Assembly: GCA_016235255.1 (NCBI GenBank)
Contig: JACRLM010000041.1
Coordinates: forward strand, 1-40,684
Reading direction: 5' to 3'
Source: Nitrospinota bacterium
GTDB taxonomy: Bacteria; Nitrospinota_A; UBA7883; JACRLM01
DNA length: 40,684 nt
In this document: piece after piece, positions 9,148-17,189 of the stretch
How the letters are laid out: each line of letters begins with the position of its first letter
Numbering within the stretch: the first letter of the stretch is position 1
Program-made: the position numbers and the translations under genes
Notes under the pieces: model-generated
The model's database searches: none
Told to the model about the DNA's origin: nothing
What the model saw: the letters and a program-made list of their open reading frames with translations, nothing else

Positions 9148-9193
9148 GAGACGTCTCTTTTATTGTTATGCAGATTATATTCTACATTGTCAA
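9148..9193 (-). promoter_or_regulatory. Promoter and likely operator of the HigBA-like operon
   Basis: On the minus strand TTGACA (9193-9188) and CATAAC (9170-9165) are spaced by 17 bases. A perfect 10-base palindrome GAGACGTCTC follows at 9148-9157, where an autorepressing antitoxin could bind. The -35 box overlaps the 3' end of rlmN. Confidence 0.55.
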
Positions 9194-10233
9194 CGCCCAC
9201 CCTTCAATTCTTTTTCTTCCCTCAACTGCCCGCAGGCCGCCAGTATGTCCCTCCCGCGGCTTTCGCGCACGATGGCGGTGCGGTTGTTCTTCATGAGTAT
9301 CTCGCGGAACTTTTCCACCCTCCCCTCATCCGGCCGCTTATAGGGGAGCCCAGGGCATTCGTTGAACGGGATCAGGTTTATTTTCGAAGGGATGTCCCGC
9401 GTAAGCTGGCAAAGCGCCTCCGCGTCCCTGTCCGAATCGTTCACACCGGAGAGCATCACGTACTCAAAGGTGATCCGCCTGCCGCGCGGCAGGGGCCATT
9501 TTGCAAGCGCCGCGAAAAGTTCCTTTAACGGATATTTTTTGTTGATGGGCATTATCTGGCCGCGCACATCGTCCGTCACGGCGTTGAGCGACACCGCCAG
9601 CTTCACTTTGGGAAAGTCCCCCGCCAGGTCCACTATGCGCGGCGCCAGCCCCGCCGTGGACAAAGTGATTTTCCTGGCTCCGATGATCCCCTCGTCCCCT
9701 TCCGTCCACACGTTAAGGGCGCGCAGGACGTTTTCATAATTGTCCAGCGGCTCGCCCATCCCCATGAGCACCACGTTTGTCACCCTCCCCCCCGGCACGG
9801 CCAGGCGGGCGGCGATAAGCTGGTCTATTATCTCCGCCGCCGAAAGATCGCGGATAAATCCCCATTTGCCCGTGAGGCAAAAGCGGCAGCCAAGCTTGCA
9901 CCCCACCTGGGTGGAGACGCAAAGCGTGGCCCGGTCATCGGCCGGGATCCAGACGCTTTCCACGGTGTGGCCGTCTTCGAGCCTGTGGAGGAACTTGATC
10001 GTGCCGTCCTCCGACACGGACCGGGCGGCCTCCTCAAGCTTTGTGACACGCGCGATTTGCGGAAGGGTCTCGCGGAACTTTTTGGATATGTCTGTCATTT
10101 GCGAGAAGTCCGCCACGCCCCGCATGAATATCCACGCCCTCATCTGCTTGGCGCGATATGGCTTCTCGCCGAGGGATTCCAGCCACTGCTGGGTCTCCAG
10201 CGCAGTCAACTGCTTCAAATCAATCCGTTGCAT
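9190..10233 (-). CDS. rlmN: 23S rRNA (adenine2503-C2)/tRNA methyltransferase RlmN
   Basis: Radical SAM enzyme that methylates C2 of A2503 in 23S rRNA, and A37 in some tRNAs. The 347-residue protein has the cluster motif CKLGCRFC (Cys112, 116, 119), VLMGMGEPLDN, LSTAGLAPRI, SLNAVTDDVR, EYVMLSGVNDS and LIPFNECPG. The second catalytic cysteine (about Cys334) sits in the conserved C-terminal context SRGRDILAACGQL, so the enzyme looks complete. The ATG at 10233 is preceded by AAGG. No Cfr-specific features are seen. It is transcribed alone, followed by the HigBA-like operon on the same strand. Confidence 0.96.
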   Translation of the reverse strand: MQRIDLKQLTALETQQWLESLGEKPYRAKQMRAWIFMRGVADFSQMTDISKKFRETLPQIARVTKLEEAARSVSEDGTIKFLHRLEDGHTVESVWIPADDRATLCVSTQVGCKLGCRFCLTGKWGFIRDLSAAEIIDQLIAARLAVPGGRVTNVVLMGMGEPLDNYENVLRALNVWTEGDEGIIGARKITLSTAGLAPRIVDLAGDFPKVKLAVSLNAVTDDVRGQIMPINKKYPLKELFAALAKWPLPRGRRITFEYVMLSGVNDSDRDAEALCQLTRDIPSKINLIPFNECPGLPYKRPDEGRVEKFREILMKNNRTAIVRESRGRDILAACGQLREEKELKGGR

Positions 10234-10381
10234 ATGGCCTTAAATGCATGTAAATTACCTTTAATGTGAATTTTCGTCATATTTTAATAATCATTCTGAC
10301 CAATTCCGTTATAAAATGAAACCCGATTCTTTGCCTGGGGACATAAAATAACACGAACAGAGGGGTAAGACGCCATAAAGC

Positions 10382-10705
10382 ATGGCCATTCGATTTTTTC
10401 ATGCAGCGGTCCTGTTGATGGCCTGTGGGACATTTTCTTGCGCCACATCGCAGGTGGACAAGGCCTTTGGCGGCTCGCTTCCGGCGGATGAAGAGACGAA
10501 AACGATCGCGGAATATTGCCAAAGCTGCCATGTCCACAGGGATTTCGCCGCGGACAGGCATATGGAGGAAATCACGGGCAAATATGGCGAGGAGCCATAC
10601 AAGTCCGCGAAAAGCTGCAGGACATGCCATACTGTGAGCCGCAGCCTGATGGGGGCGGAGACGCGGCAGACACGTTTTCCCGAGGGACGAATGATAAATG
10701 AGTGA
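10382..10705 (+). CDS. Small CxxCH (c-type haem) lipoprotein
   Basis: A 107-residue exported protein. The N-terminus is hydrophobic and ends in a lipobox-like LMAC (Cys at about 15), so the mature protein is probably lipid-anchored. Two haem-binding motifs, CQSCH and CRTCH, lie about 33 residues apart, and several further His residues (HVHRDF, DRHMEE) could be distal ligands. It matches no family I can name; small diheme cytochromes with this spacing occur in many anaerobes. The gene overlaps the start of the next gene by eight bases (10698-10705), which argues for co-expression with a c-di-GMP cyclase and hence a redox-signalling link. A poor ribosome site precedes the ATG. Confidence 0.75.
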   Translation: MAIRFFHAAVLLMACGTFSCATSQVDKAFGGSLPADEETKTIAEYCQSCHVHRDFAADRHMEEITGKYGEEPYKSAKSCRTCHTVSRSLMGAETRQTRFPEGRMINE

Positions 10706-12119
10706 CATCCAGTCGACGATAAGAGTGGGGATCATCGGCGCCGGTGACGGGGCCAACTCCCTGCTGGACGTCCTCGCCGACTACACTGAGGTGAAGATCG
10801 TGGGGATTGCCTGCCGCACCGCGGACAGGCCGGCGGTGGCCAAGGCCAAACGCATGGGCGTTGTGGTGTTTGACGATTACCGGGAACTGGCCGAATCAAA
10901 GGATATTGACCTTATCATAGACGCCTCCGGCAATCCGGACGTGGAGATGTTCCTGGCCAACCGCAAAAACTCCGCCTCGGACGTTCTTTCCGGCTACAGC
11001 ACCCTGTTCCTGTGGCGGATGGTGGAGGAGCACAAGAAACGCCAGGAGGACATGTCCCGTTCCATGGCCGAGCAGGAGGCGCTGTACAGCACGGGGGTGA
11101 TGCTGGCATCCGCCGCCAACACTGAACAGACGCTGACGCTTATCATGGAATCGGCCCTGATGCTCACGAACATGGCGGCCGGGACGCTGGCGCTGTACGA
11201 GGAAGAGCGCGGCACGATGCAGATAAAAGTTTCCATGGGCTTTGAGGGGCGCGCGTCCAACGTCAACCTGCAATGGAAAGTGCGCGCAGGCGGACTGACC
11301 GGGCGGATACTCTCCAACGAAAAACCGACGGTGATAGAAGACCTCCAGGCGGACAATACGTTCGACACCGACCCGCTGCAGAAGCTGGGCGTGCGGGCGC
11401 TCATCGCCACTCCGCTGAAGGTGGAGGGGAAGATCGTCGGCATACTTTACGTGGACGACTTCAAGCCCCGCAAGTTCTCCGAACGTGAAATAAACACGCT
11501 AAACCTGCTGGCCACCCAGGCCGCCGCCGCGATAGACAAGGCGCTGCTGCTGGAAAAGGCGGAGATAATGGCGGTCACCGACGAGCTTACCAAGCTATAC
11601 AACCACCGTTATTTCATGCGGGCGCTGGAGCGGGAGACAAAGAGGGCGGTGCGCTACGGATTCTGCCTGAGCCTTTGCATGATAGACGTGGACCATTTCA
11701 AGAATTTCAACGACACCCACGGCCACCTGCAGGGGAACGTGGTGCTAAAGACCGTGGCGGAGATACTCGCCGGCACTGCGCGCGAGACGGACGTTGTGTC
11801 CCGCTACGGCGGCGAGGAATTCGCCATCATCCTGTCCCAGGCCAACGAGGACCAGGCTTTCTACGTTGCCGAAAGGATACGCCAGGAGGTGCAGAACCAC
11901 CCGATAGTTGGAGGCGAAAAGCAGCCCGGCGGCAGGCTCACCGTAAGCGTGGGGGTGGCCACCTTCCCCACGGACTCGCATGACGCCATGGGGATAGTGG
12001 AATGCGCGGACAAGGCGCTGTACCGTTCCAAGGCCGTGGGGCGCAACGCGGTCACCGCGTTCCGCACAGTCAAGAACAACCCTTCCGTGCTCGACAGCAA
12101 GTACAAGGCCAAGCACTGA
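10698..12119 (+). CDS. Rossmann-GAF-GGDEF diguanylate cyclase
   Basis: A 473-residue cytoplasmic protein with three parts. Residues 1-110 resemble the NAD(P)-binding half of an oxidoreductase: beta strand then GIIGAGDGA (12-20), followed by VKIVGIACRT and DLIIDASGNP, as in homoserine or dihydrodipicolinate-reductase-like folds. About 125-283 form a GAF domain (IATPLKVEGKIVGILYVDD). About 288-460 form a GGDEF domain with the active-site GGEEF (371-375) and an RxxD inhibitory site RETD (362-365), so it should make c-di-GMP and be feedback-inhibited. The N-terminal domain lacks any catalytic half and is probably a sensor, perhaps of NAD(H) or redox state (inference). GAGGGA lies 11 bases before the ATG. 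Confidence 0.85.
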   Translation: MSDIQSTIRVGIIGAGDGANSLLDVLADYTEVKIVGIACRTADRPAVAKAKRMGVVVFDDYRELAESKDIDLIIDASGNPDVEMFLANRKNSASDVLSGYSTLFLWRMVEEHKKRQEDMSRSMAEQEALYSTGVMLASAANTEQTLTLIMESALMLTNMAAGTLALYEEERGTMQIKVSMGFEGRASNVNLQWKVRAGGLTGRILSNEKPTVIEDLQADNTFDTDPLQKLGVRALIATPLKVEGKIVGILYVDDFKPRKFSEREINTLNLLATQAAAAIDKALLLEKAEIMAVTDELTKLYNHRYFMRALERETKRAVRYGFCLSLCMIDVDHFKNFNDTHGHLQGNVVLKTVAEILAGTARETDVVSRYGGEEFAIILSQANEDQAFYVAERIRQEVQNHPIVGGEKQPGGRLTVSVGVATFPTDSHDAMGIVECADKALYRSKAVGRNAVTAFRTVKNNPSVLDSKYKAKH

Positions 12120-12156
12120 CACGCCGTCCTGCTCCCTATATTTCACCGCCATCCCG

Positions 12157-12172
12157 CCGCAAACGCTTGCGG
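12157..12172. terminator. Small hairpin between convergent genes
   Basis: CCGCAA-ACGC-TTGCGG forms a six-base stem between the ends of the GGDEF gene (12119) and the kinase gene (12183). There is no T-run, so it is at best a weak bidirectional terminator. Confidence 0.25.
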
Positions 12173-12182
12173 GAATCCGGCG

Positions 12183-13256
12183 CTACGGCATGATATACGG
12201 CAGATAGACCGACGCGGCGGCGCCCTTCCCTTCCTGCCTGTTCTGGATATCCAGCGATCCGCCGTGGGCGCGCACCAGGTGGAGCGTCATGGAAAGGCCC
12301 AATCCGGAACCTCCGTGCTTTTTCGAGAAAAACGGCGTGAACAGCATCGATATGGCCTCTTCGTCGAGCCCGGCCCCGTCATCGGCCACCTCCACCCTGA
12401 TGAACCTTCTCCCGGCCCCCTGAGGGGCAAGCCGGGGAACGCTCCATGCCAGCGACGTGGTGATCGTCACCGTCCCCCCCGCCTCGCACGCCTCCACGGC
12501 GTTCTTGGCCACGTTCAGGAATATCTGGCGGAGCCTGTCCTCGTCCCCGGCCACCAACGGAAGGCTGGGGTCGTACACCCGCAGCACCTTTATCCCCTTG
12601 GCGGAGATGGCGGGCCCCAATATTTTCAGCGCGTCGTCGAGCGCGGGATAGATATTGACCGGATTTTTCGGAAAATCCTCCGGCTGGTTAAGGTTTATCA
12701 AACTTAATACAAGCCGGTTGATCCTGTCCGCCTCACGGATGATAAGGTCGGCGCATTCCTTCATTTCCGAAGCCGCCTCCGAACCGATAAGCTGGGCCGC
12801 GCCACGGATTCCGCCGAGCGGATTCTTTATCTCATGGGCGATTCCGGCGGCCAGCGTGGAAAGCTCCACAACCTTGTCCTGCGCGGCGACGAGCCGTTCG
12901 AGCGCCCGCAGGCCCGTCAGGTCGCGCACTATGACGGCGGTGAACCTGTTTGACTCGTCGCCGAAAGGAAAGGCCGACACGTCCACTGGGAACAAACTCC
13001 CTTTCCTGTTTTTGAGCATGGCCCCGTGGTCTGTACGTGAAACTCCGTCCCGCATCACCCCTGCGGCCGCATCATGGGCCGCGTCCCCCTCCGCCAGCAC
13101 GGCGTTGAACGCCATTCCCTTGGCCTGGCTTATCGGCAGGCCTGTCAGTTGCTCCGCCGCCGCGTTTAGCCATTCCACCGCGCCTCCGGGGCCGATGATG
13201 ATCACCGCGTCGGAGAAGGAGGAGAGGACGCTTTCGAAGAAATTAGGCTTTTCCAA
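12183..13256 (-). CDS. NtrB-like PAS histidine kinase
   Basis: A 357-residue soluble sensor kinase. An N-terminal PAS domain (about 5-115: FSDAVIIIGPGGAVEWLNAAAE) precedes a HisKA domain with the H-box AHEIKNPLGGIRGAAQLI (His141), exactly the NtrB/GlnL pattern, and an ATPase domain with NAVEA (N-box), DDGAGLDEE and GGSGLGLSM. No NtrC partner is adjacent, so it is an orphan in this window. The only upstream in-frame start is TTG (13256), directly after an in-frame stop, with no clear ribosome site. A terminator separates it from the oxidoreductase operon. GlnL orthology is uncertain; phosphate flow could go to an unlinked sigma-54 regulator. Confidence 0.85.
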   Translation of the reverse strand: MEKPNFFESVLSSFSDAVIIIGPGGAVEWLNAAAEQLTGLPISQAKGMAFNAVLAEGDAAHDAAAGVMRDGVSRTDHGAMLKNRKGSLFPVDVSAFPFGDESNRFTAVIVRDLTGLRALERLVAAQDKVVELSTLAAGIAHEIKNPLGGIRGAAQLIGSEAASEMKECADLIIREADRINRLVLSLINLNQPEDFPKNPVNIYPALDDALKILGPAISAKGIKVLRVYDPSLPLVAGDEDRLRQIFLNVAKNAVEACEAGGTVTITTSLAWSVPRLAPQGAGRRFIRVEVADDGAGLDEEAISMLFTPFFSKKHGGSGLGLSMTLHLVRAHGGSLDIQNRQEGKGAAASVYLPYIMP

Positions 13257-13272
13257 TGTTCAAATCCGCAAT

Positions 13273-13310
13273 AAAAAAACGGCGGACACCTTTATGAAGC
13301 GTCCGCCGTT
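13273..13310 (-). terminator. Rho-independent terminator of the ferredoxin oxidoreductase operon
   Basis: On the minus strand a ten-base stem (AACGGCGGAC with GTCCGCCGTT, plus-strand arms 13278-13287 and 13301-13310) is followed by a run of T (plus-strand A-run 13273-13279). It lies 26 bases after the stop of the alpha-beta gene. Confidence 0.85.
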
Positions 13311-13335
13311 ATAATGACACGAATGCGCCGCCAGG

Positions 13336-15630
13336 TCACAGCGCCGGATGTTCGCTCATCGCCTTGATGCGGGCGAAGCGGCGGTCCACCTCTTTCTGGA
13401 AGCCGTCGAGGATGTCCTTGTACGTCGGGGTGAGCATGTGCTTGGTCTTGCCCATGAGCTTGAGCCACTCGGTGACCGGGACCTTCTTCCCCTTGCTTTC
13501 CGGATCGTAGTTGAGCGTGGTGATCCCATGCTCCACTTCGTACAGCGGGAAGAAGTTGCAGTCCACCGCGGCCTGGCTCACCTCCTGGCCGATGTTGTCC
13601 GCGTGGCGCCAGTTGAGCGGGCATACGGAGAATATCTTCCCGAACACCATCCCCTCGTTCTTCGCGAAATACTGCGCCTTGGCAGCCTTGCGGATCAGGT
13701 CCTTGTACATAGACTCGGTGGCCGTGAACACATACGGCACATGGCACGCGGCGAACAATTGCGCCGAGTCCTTGTGCCCGAATTTCTTGCCCCGTCCCAC
13801 CGTCCCTATGTTGGAGGTGGAGGTGGCGTGGCCTATGGGGGTGGTGAACGAAAGCTGGTGCCCCGTGTTCATATACCCCTGGTTATCGTACTCCAGGATT
13901 ATCAGGTTATGGTTGCGGAACGCCGTGCCCAAGGCGGGCCCAAGGCCGATGTCCAGCCCGCCGTCGCCGGTGACCATTATGAAGGTGATGTCCTGGTCCT
14001 TGGCGATCTCCCCTCTGCGCTGCCGTTCCTTGTACATCTCCACAACGCCGGAAAGGGTCGCCGCGCCGTTCTGGAAAAGGTTGTGTATGTACGTCACGGC
14101 GAAGGAGCTGTTCGGATACCCGGTGGTCACCACCATGCCGCATCCGGTGTGCCACAGCATCACCACGAACCCTTCGATCCCCTTGAGGAAAGTCCCTATG
14201 TTCGGGAAAATGCCGCATCCCGGACATGCGCCGTGCCCCGGCACGATCCGCTGGGGCATGGCGGTAAGGTCCCGCTGCTTGACCCCTTTGACTTCCATCA
14301 TCCCGGTCTTCTCGTCCCTGTAAACGGAGACGATGCCGGGGGACTGCTGTTCCTTGGTCAACGTGGCCACGCCGGGTACAGGCTTCCAGTTCGGGTCGCC
14401 CGGCTCCGCGCCGATATAATCGTAAGGTATGGCCACCCTCCCCTTGGACACAGCCTCGGAGGCCAGCCGGAACATCTCCACCGCGTCCTCGGCGAAAAAG
14501 TCTTTTCCGCCAAGCCCGTATATGCGGGAAATGACCATGGTTTTGTTGTCCTGGTCGTCCTTGAGCGCGGACTTCACCTCGTGGGCCAGCCTGCCGCCGT
14601 GGGCTCCATAAGAATCCGCCCTGTCGCCGACAACTATCGCCTTCACGTTCTTGAAGGTCTTGCGTATCTCCTCGGCCGGGAACGGGCGGATCACCGTCAG
14701 ATACACCGCGCCGGCCTTCTTGCCTTCCTTGCGAAGCCTGTCCACCACTTCCATGGCGGTGTCCGCCGCGGAGTTTAGCACCATCACCGCAACTTCCGCG
14801 TCCTCCATCCGGTAGGTCTCCACTTGGCGGTATTTGCGGCCGCTGATCTTCTCGTACTCCTCGAAGACTTTCGGGATAACCTTCTCGGCGGCGGCCATGG
14901 CCAGCGAGAGCTGCTTTTTGTTGTTTATCTGGTCCGGATCGTTCATGTACGGCCCGATGGTGACCGGATTGGCCGGGTCCACCGAAACGTTCTGGGGCTT
15001 GAACGGCCCTATGAAATCCTGGACAGGCTTCCTGTCCTCAAAGTAATAGACGCGCCGCTTCTGGTGGGAGGTGAAGAATCCGTCGTCCGCCACGATCACC
15101 GGCAAACGCACGTCCTGGTCCTCCCCCACTTTCACCGCCGCGATCACCATGTCATAAACAGCCTGCGGATCCTTGGCCAACAGGACGATCCACCCCATGT
15201 CCATCACCGCGATAAGATCCGAATGATCCCCCCGGATGTCCAGAGGGCCGGACACCGACCGGCAGACCAGGTTTAGCACCATCGGATAGCGCGTGCCGGA
15301 CTGCACCGGAAGCTGTTCAAGAGAATAAAGCAGGCCGTTTGCGGACGTGGCGTTGAACACCCTGCCGCCGGCCGTGGTGGCGCCGTAGCAGATGCCCGCC
15401 GCGCCGTGCTCCCCGTCCCCCGGAACAAGATGCACGTTGTGCTTGCCGTTGGCGCCCATCTCGTCCAGATACTCCGCCACCTCGGTGGAAGGGGTGATCG
15501 GATAGTAGCCCATCACGTGGAAATTCACGTGGGAAGCGGCCAGCGAGCTCATCTCGTTGCCCGAAAGGAAATCCACCACCTGCGCAGGCTTCCCGGCCTT
15601 CACGTCTTTCGCCTCGGTAGTCGAACTCAT
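13336..15630 (-). CDS. Pyruvate/2-oxoacid:ferredoxin oxidoreductase, fused alpha-beta subunits
   Basis: Thiamine-diphosphate enzyme that oxidises (or, in reverse, carboxylates) a 2-oxoacid with ferredoxin. The 764-residue protein joins the alpha subunit (about 20-400: GYYPITPSTEVAEYL, GDGEHGAAGI, TSANGL, RGDHSDL) to the beta subunit (about 455-764). The beta part has the cluster ligands CPGCG (469-473) and HTGCG (494-498), the ThDP motif GDGGLDIGLG (555-564) and YDNQGYMNTGHQ. The presence of only a beta-type ThDP domain and a separate gamma-delta protein distinguishes it from the single-chain PFOR. The substrate is most likely pyruvate, but 2-oxoisovalerate or 2-oxoglutarate cannot be excluded. 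GGAGG lies 15 bases before the ATG, unusually far. The gamma-delta gene is 85 bases upstream. Confidence 0.92.
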   Translation of the reverse strand: MSSTTEAKDVKAGKPAQVVDFLSGNEMSSLAASHVNFHVMGYYPITPSTEVAEYLDEMGANGKHNVHLVPGDGEHGAAGICYGATTAGGRVFNATSANGLLYSLEQLPVQSGTRYPMVLNLVCRSVSGPLDIRGDHSDLIAVMDMGWIVLLAKDPQAVYDMVIAAVKVGEDQDVRLPVIVADDGFFTSHQKRRVYYFEDRKPVQDFIGPFKPQNVSVDPANPVTIGPYMNDPDQINNKKQLSLAMAAAEKVIPKVFEEYEKISGRKYRQVETYRMEDAEVAVMVLNSAADTAMEVVDRLRKEGKKAGAVYLTVIRPFPAEEIRKTFKNVKAIVVGDRADSYGAHGGRLAHEVKSALKDDQDNKTMVISRIYGLGGKDFFAEDAVEMFRLASEAVSKGRVAIPYDYIGAEPGDPNWKPVPGVATLTKEQQSPGIVSVYRDEKTGMMEVKGVKQRDLTAMPQRIVPGHGACPGCGIFPNIGTFLKGIEGFVVMLWHTGCGMVVTTGYPNSSFAVTYIHNLFQNGAATLSGVVEMYKERQRRGEIAKDQDITFIMVTGDGGLDIGLGPALGTAFRNHNLIILEYDNQGYMNTGHQLSFTTPIGHATSTSNIGTVGRGKKFGHKDSAQLFAACHVPYVFTATESMYKDLIRKAAKAQYFAKNEGMVFGKIFSVCPLNWRHADNIGQEVSQAAVDCNFFPLYEVEHGITTLNYDPESKGKKVPVTEWLKLMGKTKHMLTPTYKDILDGFQKEVDRRFARIKAMSEHPAL

Positions 15631-15715
15631 GCTTTAAAATCTAACCTCCAGTTTGTCCGGTCAGGCTCCCGCCGCGGGACGCATCGCGCCTCCCGGCCCG
15701 GAACCTGTCGCATTG

Positions 15716-16708
15716 TTAATCCGTGAAACCAGCCTCGATCACCTTGTGATCCACCTCATACTCCACCTTGGAGGAGAGCGCGTCGAACTTGCATATGTCC
15801 ACGCAGCGCAGGCACCCCTTGCAATGCTTGTAATCTATCTTCAGCAGGGTCTGCGCCTCTTTGCCCTTCTTGTCCTTGGCCACGCCCCAAACAAAGCAGT
15901 AGTCCGGACATGTGATGTCACACTCGCCGCAGGATGTGCATTTGCCGTGCGACAGCACCGGGATCCACCCCGCGCGCGACACGGTCAGGTCCTTGTGGAC
16001 CGAATTTCCGGCGGTGTGGATGACGCCTCCCATCGGCTGGTTCATATATCCGATCTTAGCTCCGTCCCGCCTGAAAGGCTGCAGGGGATATTTCCCGTCG
16101 TCCTTGAAGGTCTTTTTCTGGAACTCGGCGGCCCCCCTGTCGAACGTCTTGATGTTCGGCGGGATGAGGTTCGCGTATTTTTTGCCCAGATTCTTCTTTA
16201 TGTAATCTTTCACCGCCTCCGGATCAATAAAGCCGGAAACGGCCGTTATCGCCCCCAGTATGGCGGTGTTCACCCGGGTCTTCTCCTCCACGGCGATACG
16301 CATGGCGTCTATCGTCACCACCGTGCCGCACGCAAGGCGCATCTTGTCCCGCGCCTCGTCCGGGCTCATGGAAGTGTTCACTATCACCGTGGTGTTCTCC
16401 CCCGCGCCGGATATGATTCCCGGGGTGTCCAGCATGGTCTCCAGGAATATGGCGAGGATGTGCGGCTCGGTCACCGGGCTGTTTATCCTCACATCCACAG
16501 ACGGATCGCAAAAGCGGACGAACGCCTTGACCGGGCTCCCCTTCTTCTCCGAACCGTAGCTGGAGAAATTCGATCCGTTAAAGCCCATCCCCAAAACACC
16601 GGCCTCGCCGAGGATCTTGCCGGCCAGGTTGGCGCCGAATCCGCCCACCGACTCCATCCTCACCTCGAAAAAGCCGAGATCGTTCACAACTGGCAGCTTG
16701 GACGACAT
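15716..16708 (-). CDS. 2-oxoacid:ferredoxin oxidoreductase, fused gamma-delta subunits
   Basis: A 330-residue partner of the alpha-beta protein. Residues 8-190 are the gamma domain (FFEVRMESVGGFGANLAGKIL, then YGSEKKGSPVKAFVR), which contacts coenzyme A in this family. Residues 245-312 are the delta ferredoxin domain with two [4Fe-4S] motifs: CTSCGECDITCP (Cys257, 260, 263, 267) and CKGCLRCVDICK (Cys296, 299, 302, 306). The start ATG 16708 is preceded by AAAGGAGA at the right distance; a further 13 upstream codons are open but lack that support. With the next gene it forms a two-gene enzyme with four canonical subunits as two fusions. Reduced ferredoxin from it could serve biosynthesis or HgcB (inference). 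Confidence 0.92.
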   Translation of the reverse strand: MSSKLPVVNDLGFFEVRMESVGGFGANLAGKILGEAGVLGMGFNGSNFSSYGSEKKGSPVKAFVRFCDPSVDVRINSPVTEPHILAIFLETMLDTPGIISGAGENTTVIVNTSMSPDEARDKMRLACGTVVTIDAMRIAVEEKTRVNTAILGAITAVSGFIDPEAVKDYIKKNLGKKYANLIPPNIKTFDRGAAEFQKKTFKDDGKYPLQPFRRDGAKIGYMNQPMGGVIHTAGNSVHKDLTVSRAGWIPVLSHGKCTSCGECDITCPDYCFVWGVAKDKKGKEAQTLLKIDYKHCKGCLRCVDICKFDALSSKVEYEVDHKVIEAGFTD

Positions 16709-17189
16709 AAGAATCTCCTTTGAAACAGCAATGAGCGTCCGCCGCATAAAGCGGGCGCCTTTCCTCCCAAAAATGAGCGGTCATGATACCAGATTTTCCC
16801 GCGTCCACCACATAAAAACAAAGGACAACAGGTATCATCGGCCAAGGACTATCAAGCTCACATAAGGCCATATGACAATGGATCCTGACCCCATCGTTAA
16901 ATGTTATCAAATAAGGTCTGCTGTGTCCCCATGAAAAAGATTCCCGCCATGTGTCAGTTTGTTCCTGGATGTCATGCCAAGCGTCAGCAAAGCGTCTCGA
17001 ATTTCTTTAATTTCAGTTTGAATGAGATTCTTCTGCCTCACCCGGATTGATAAACATGGGATACCCCATTTTCAGCATTTTTTTCGTAACATTTCAAGCC
17101 ATTAAATAGTATGATTTCCTTTGAACGGAATTTTGTTTTATAATTGAAACATTAGTTGTTGACCGACACAACTGCTTGCGGGGGAGCTT
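16709..17189. other. Divergent intergenic region
   Basis: These 481 bases separate the oxidoreductase operon (minus) from the PAS kinase gene (plus). They hold a degraded relative of the MITE-like element (about 16949-17045: GTGTCAGTTTG, GATGTCATGC, GAGATTCTTC), a 19-base motif shared with the metK leader (17079-17097), a likely -10 TATAAT at 17139-17144, and a short inverted repeat AGTTGT/ACAACT (17154-17173) just before the kinase ribosome site. No gene is seen. Confidence 0.5.

Noticed and set aside
12183..13256. Assignment of the NtrB-like kinase as true GlnL of nitrogen control
   Set aside because: No glnA or ntrC is adjacent and the PAS domain is not diagnostic, so only the family-level name is given.
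13348..14778. 476-codon open frame antisense to the alpha-beta oxidoreductase gene
   Set aside because: It mirrors a clearly real gene, is His/Arg/Val-rich as expected for an antisense frame of GC-rich DNA, and matches no family.
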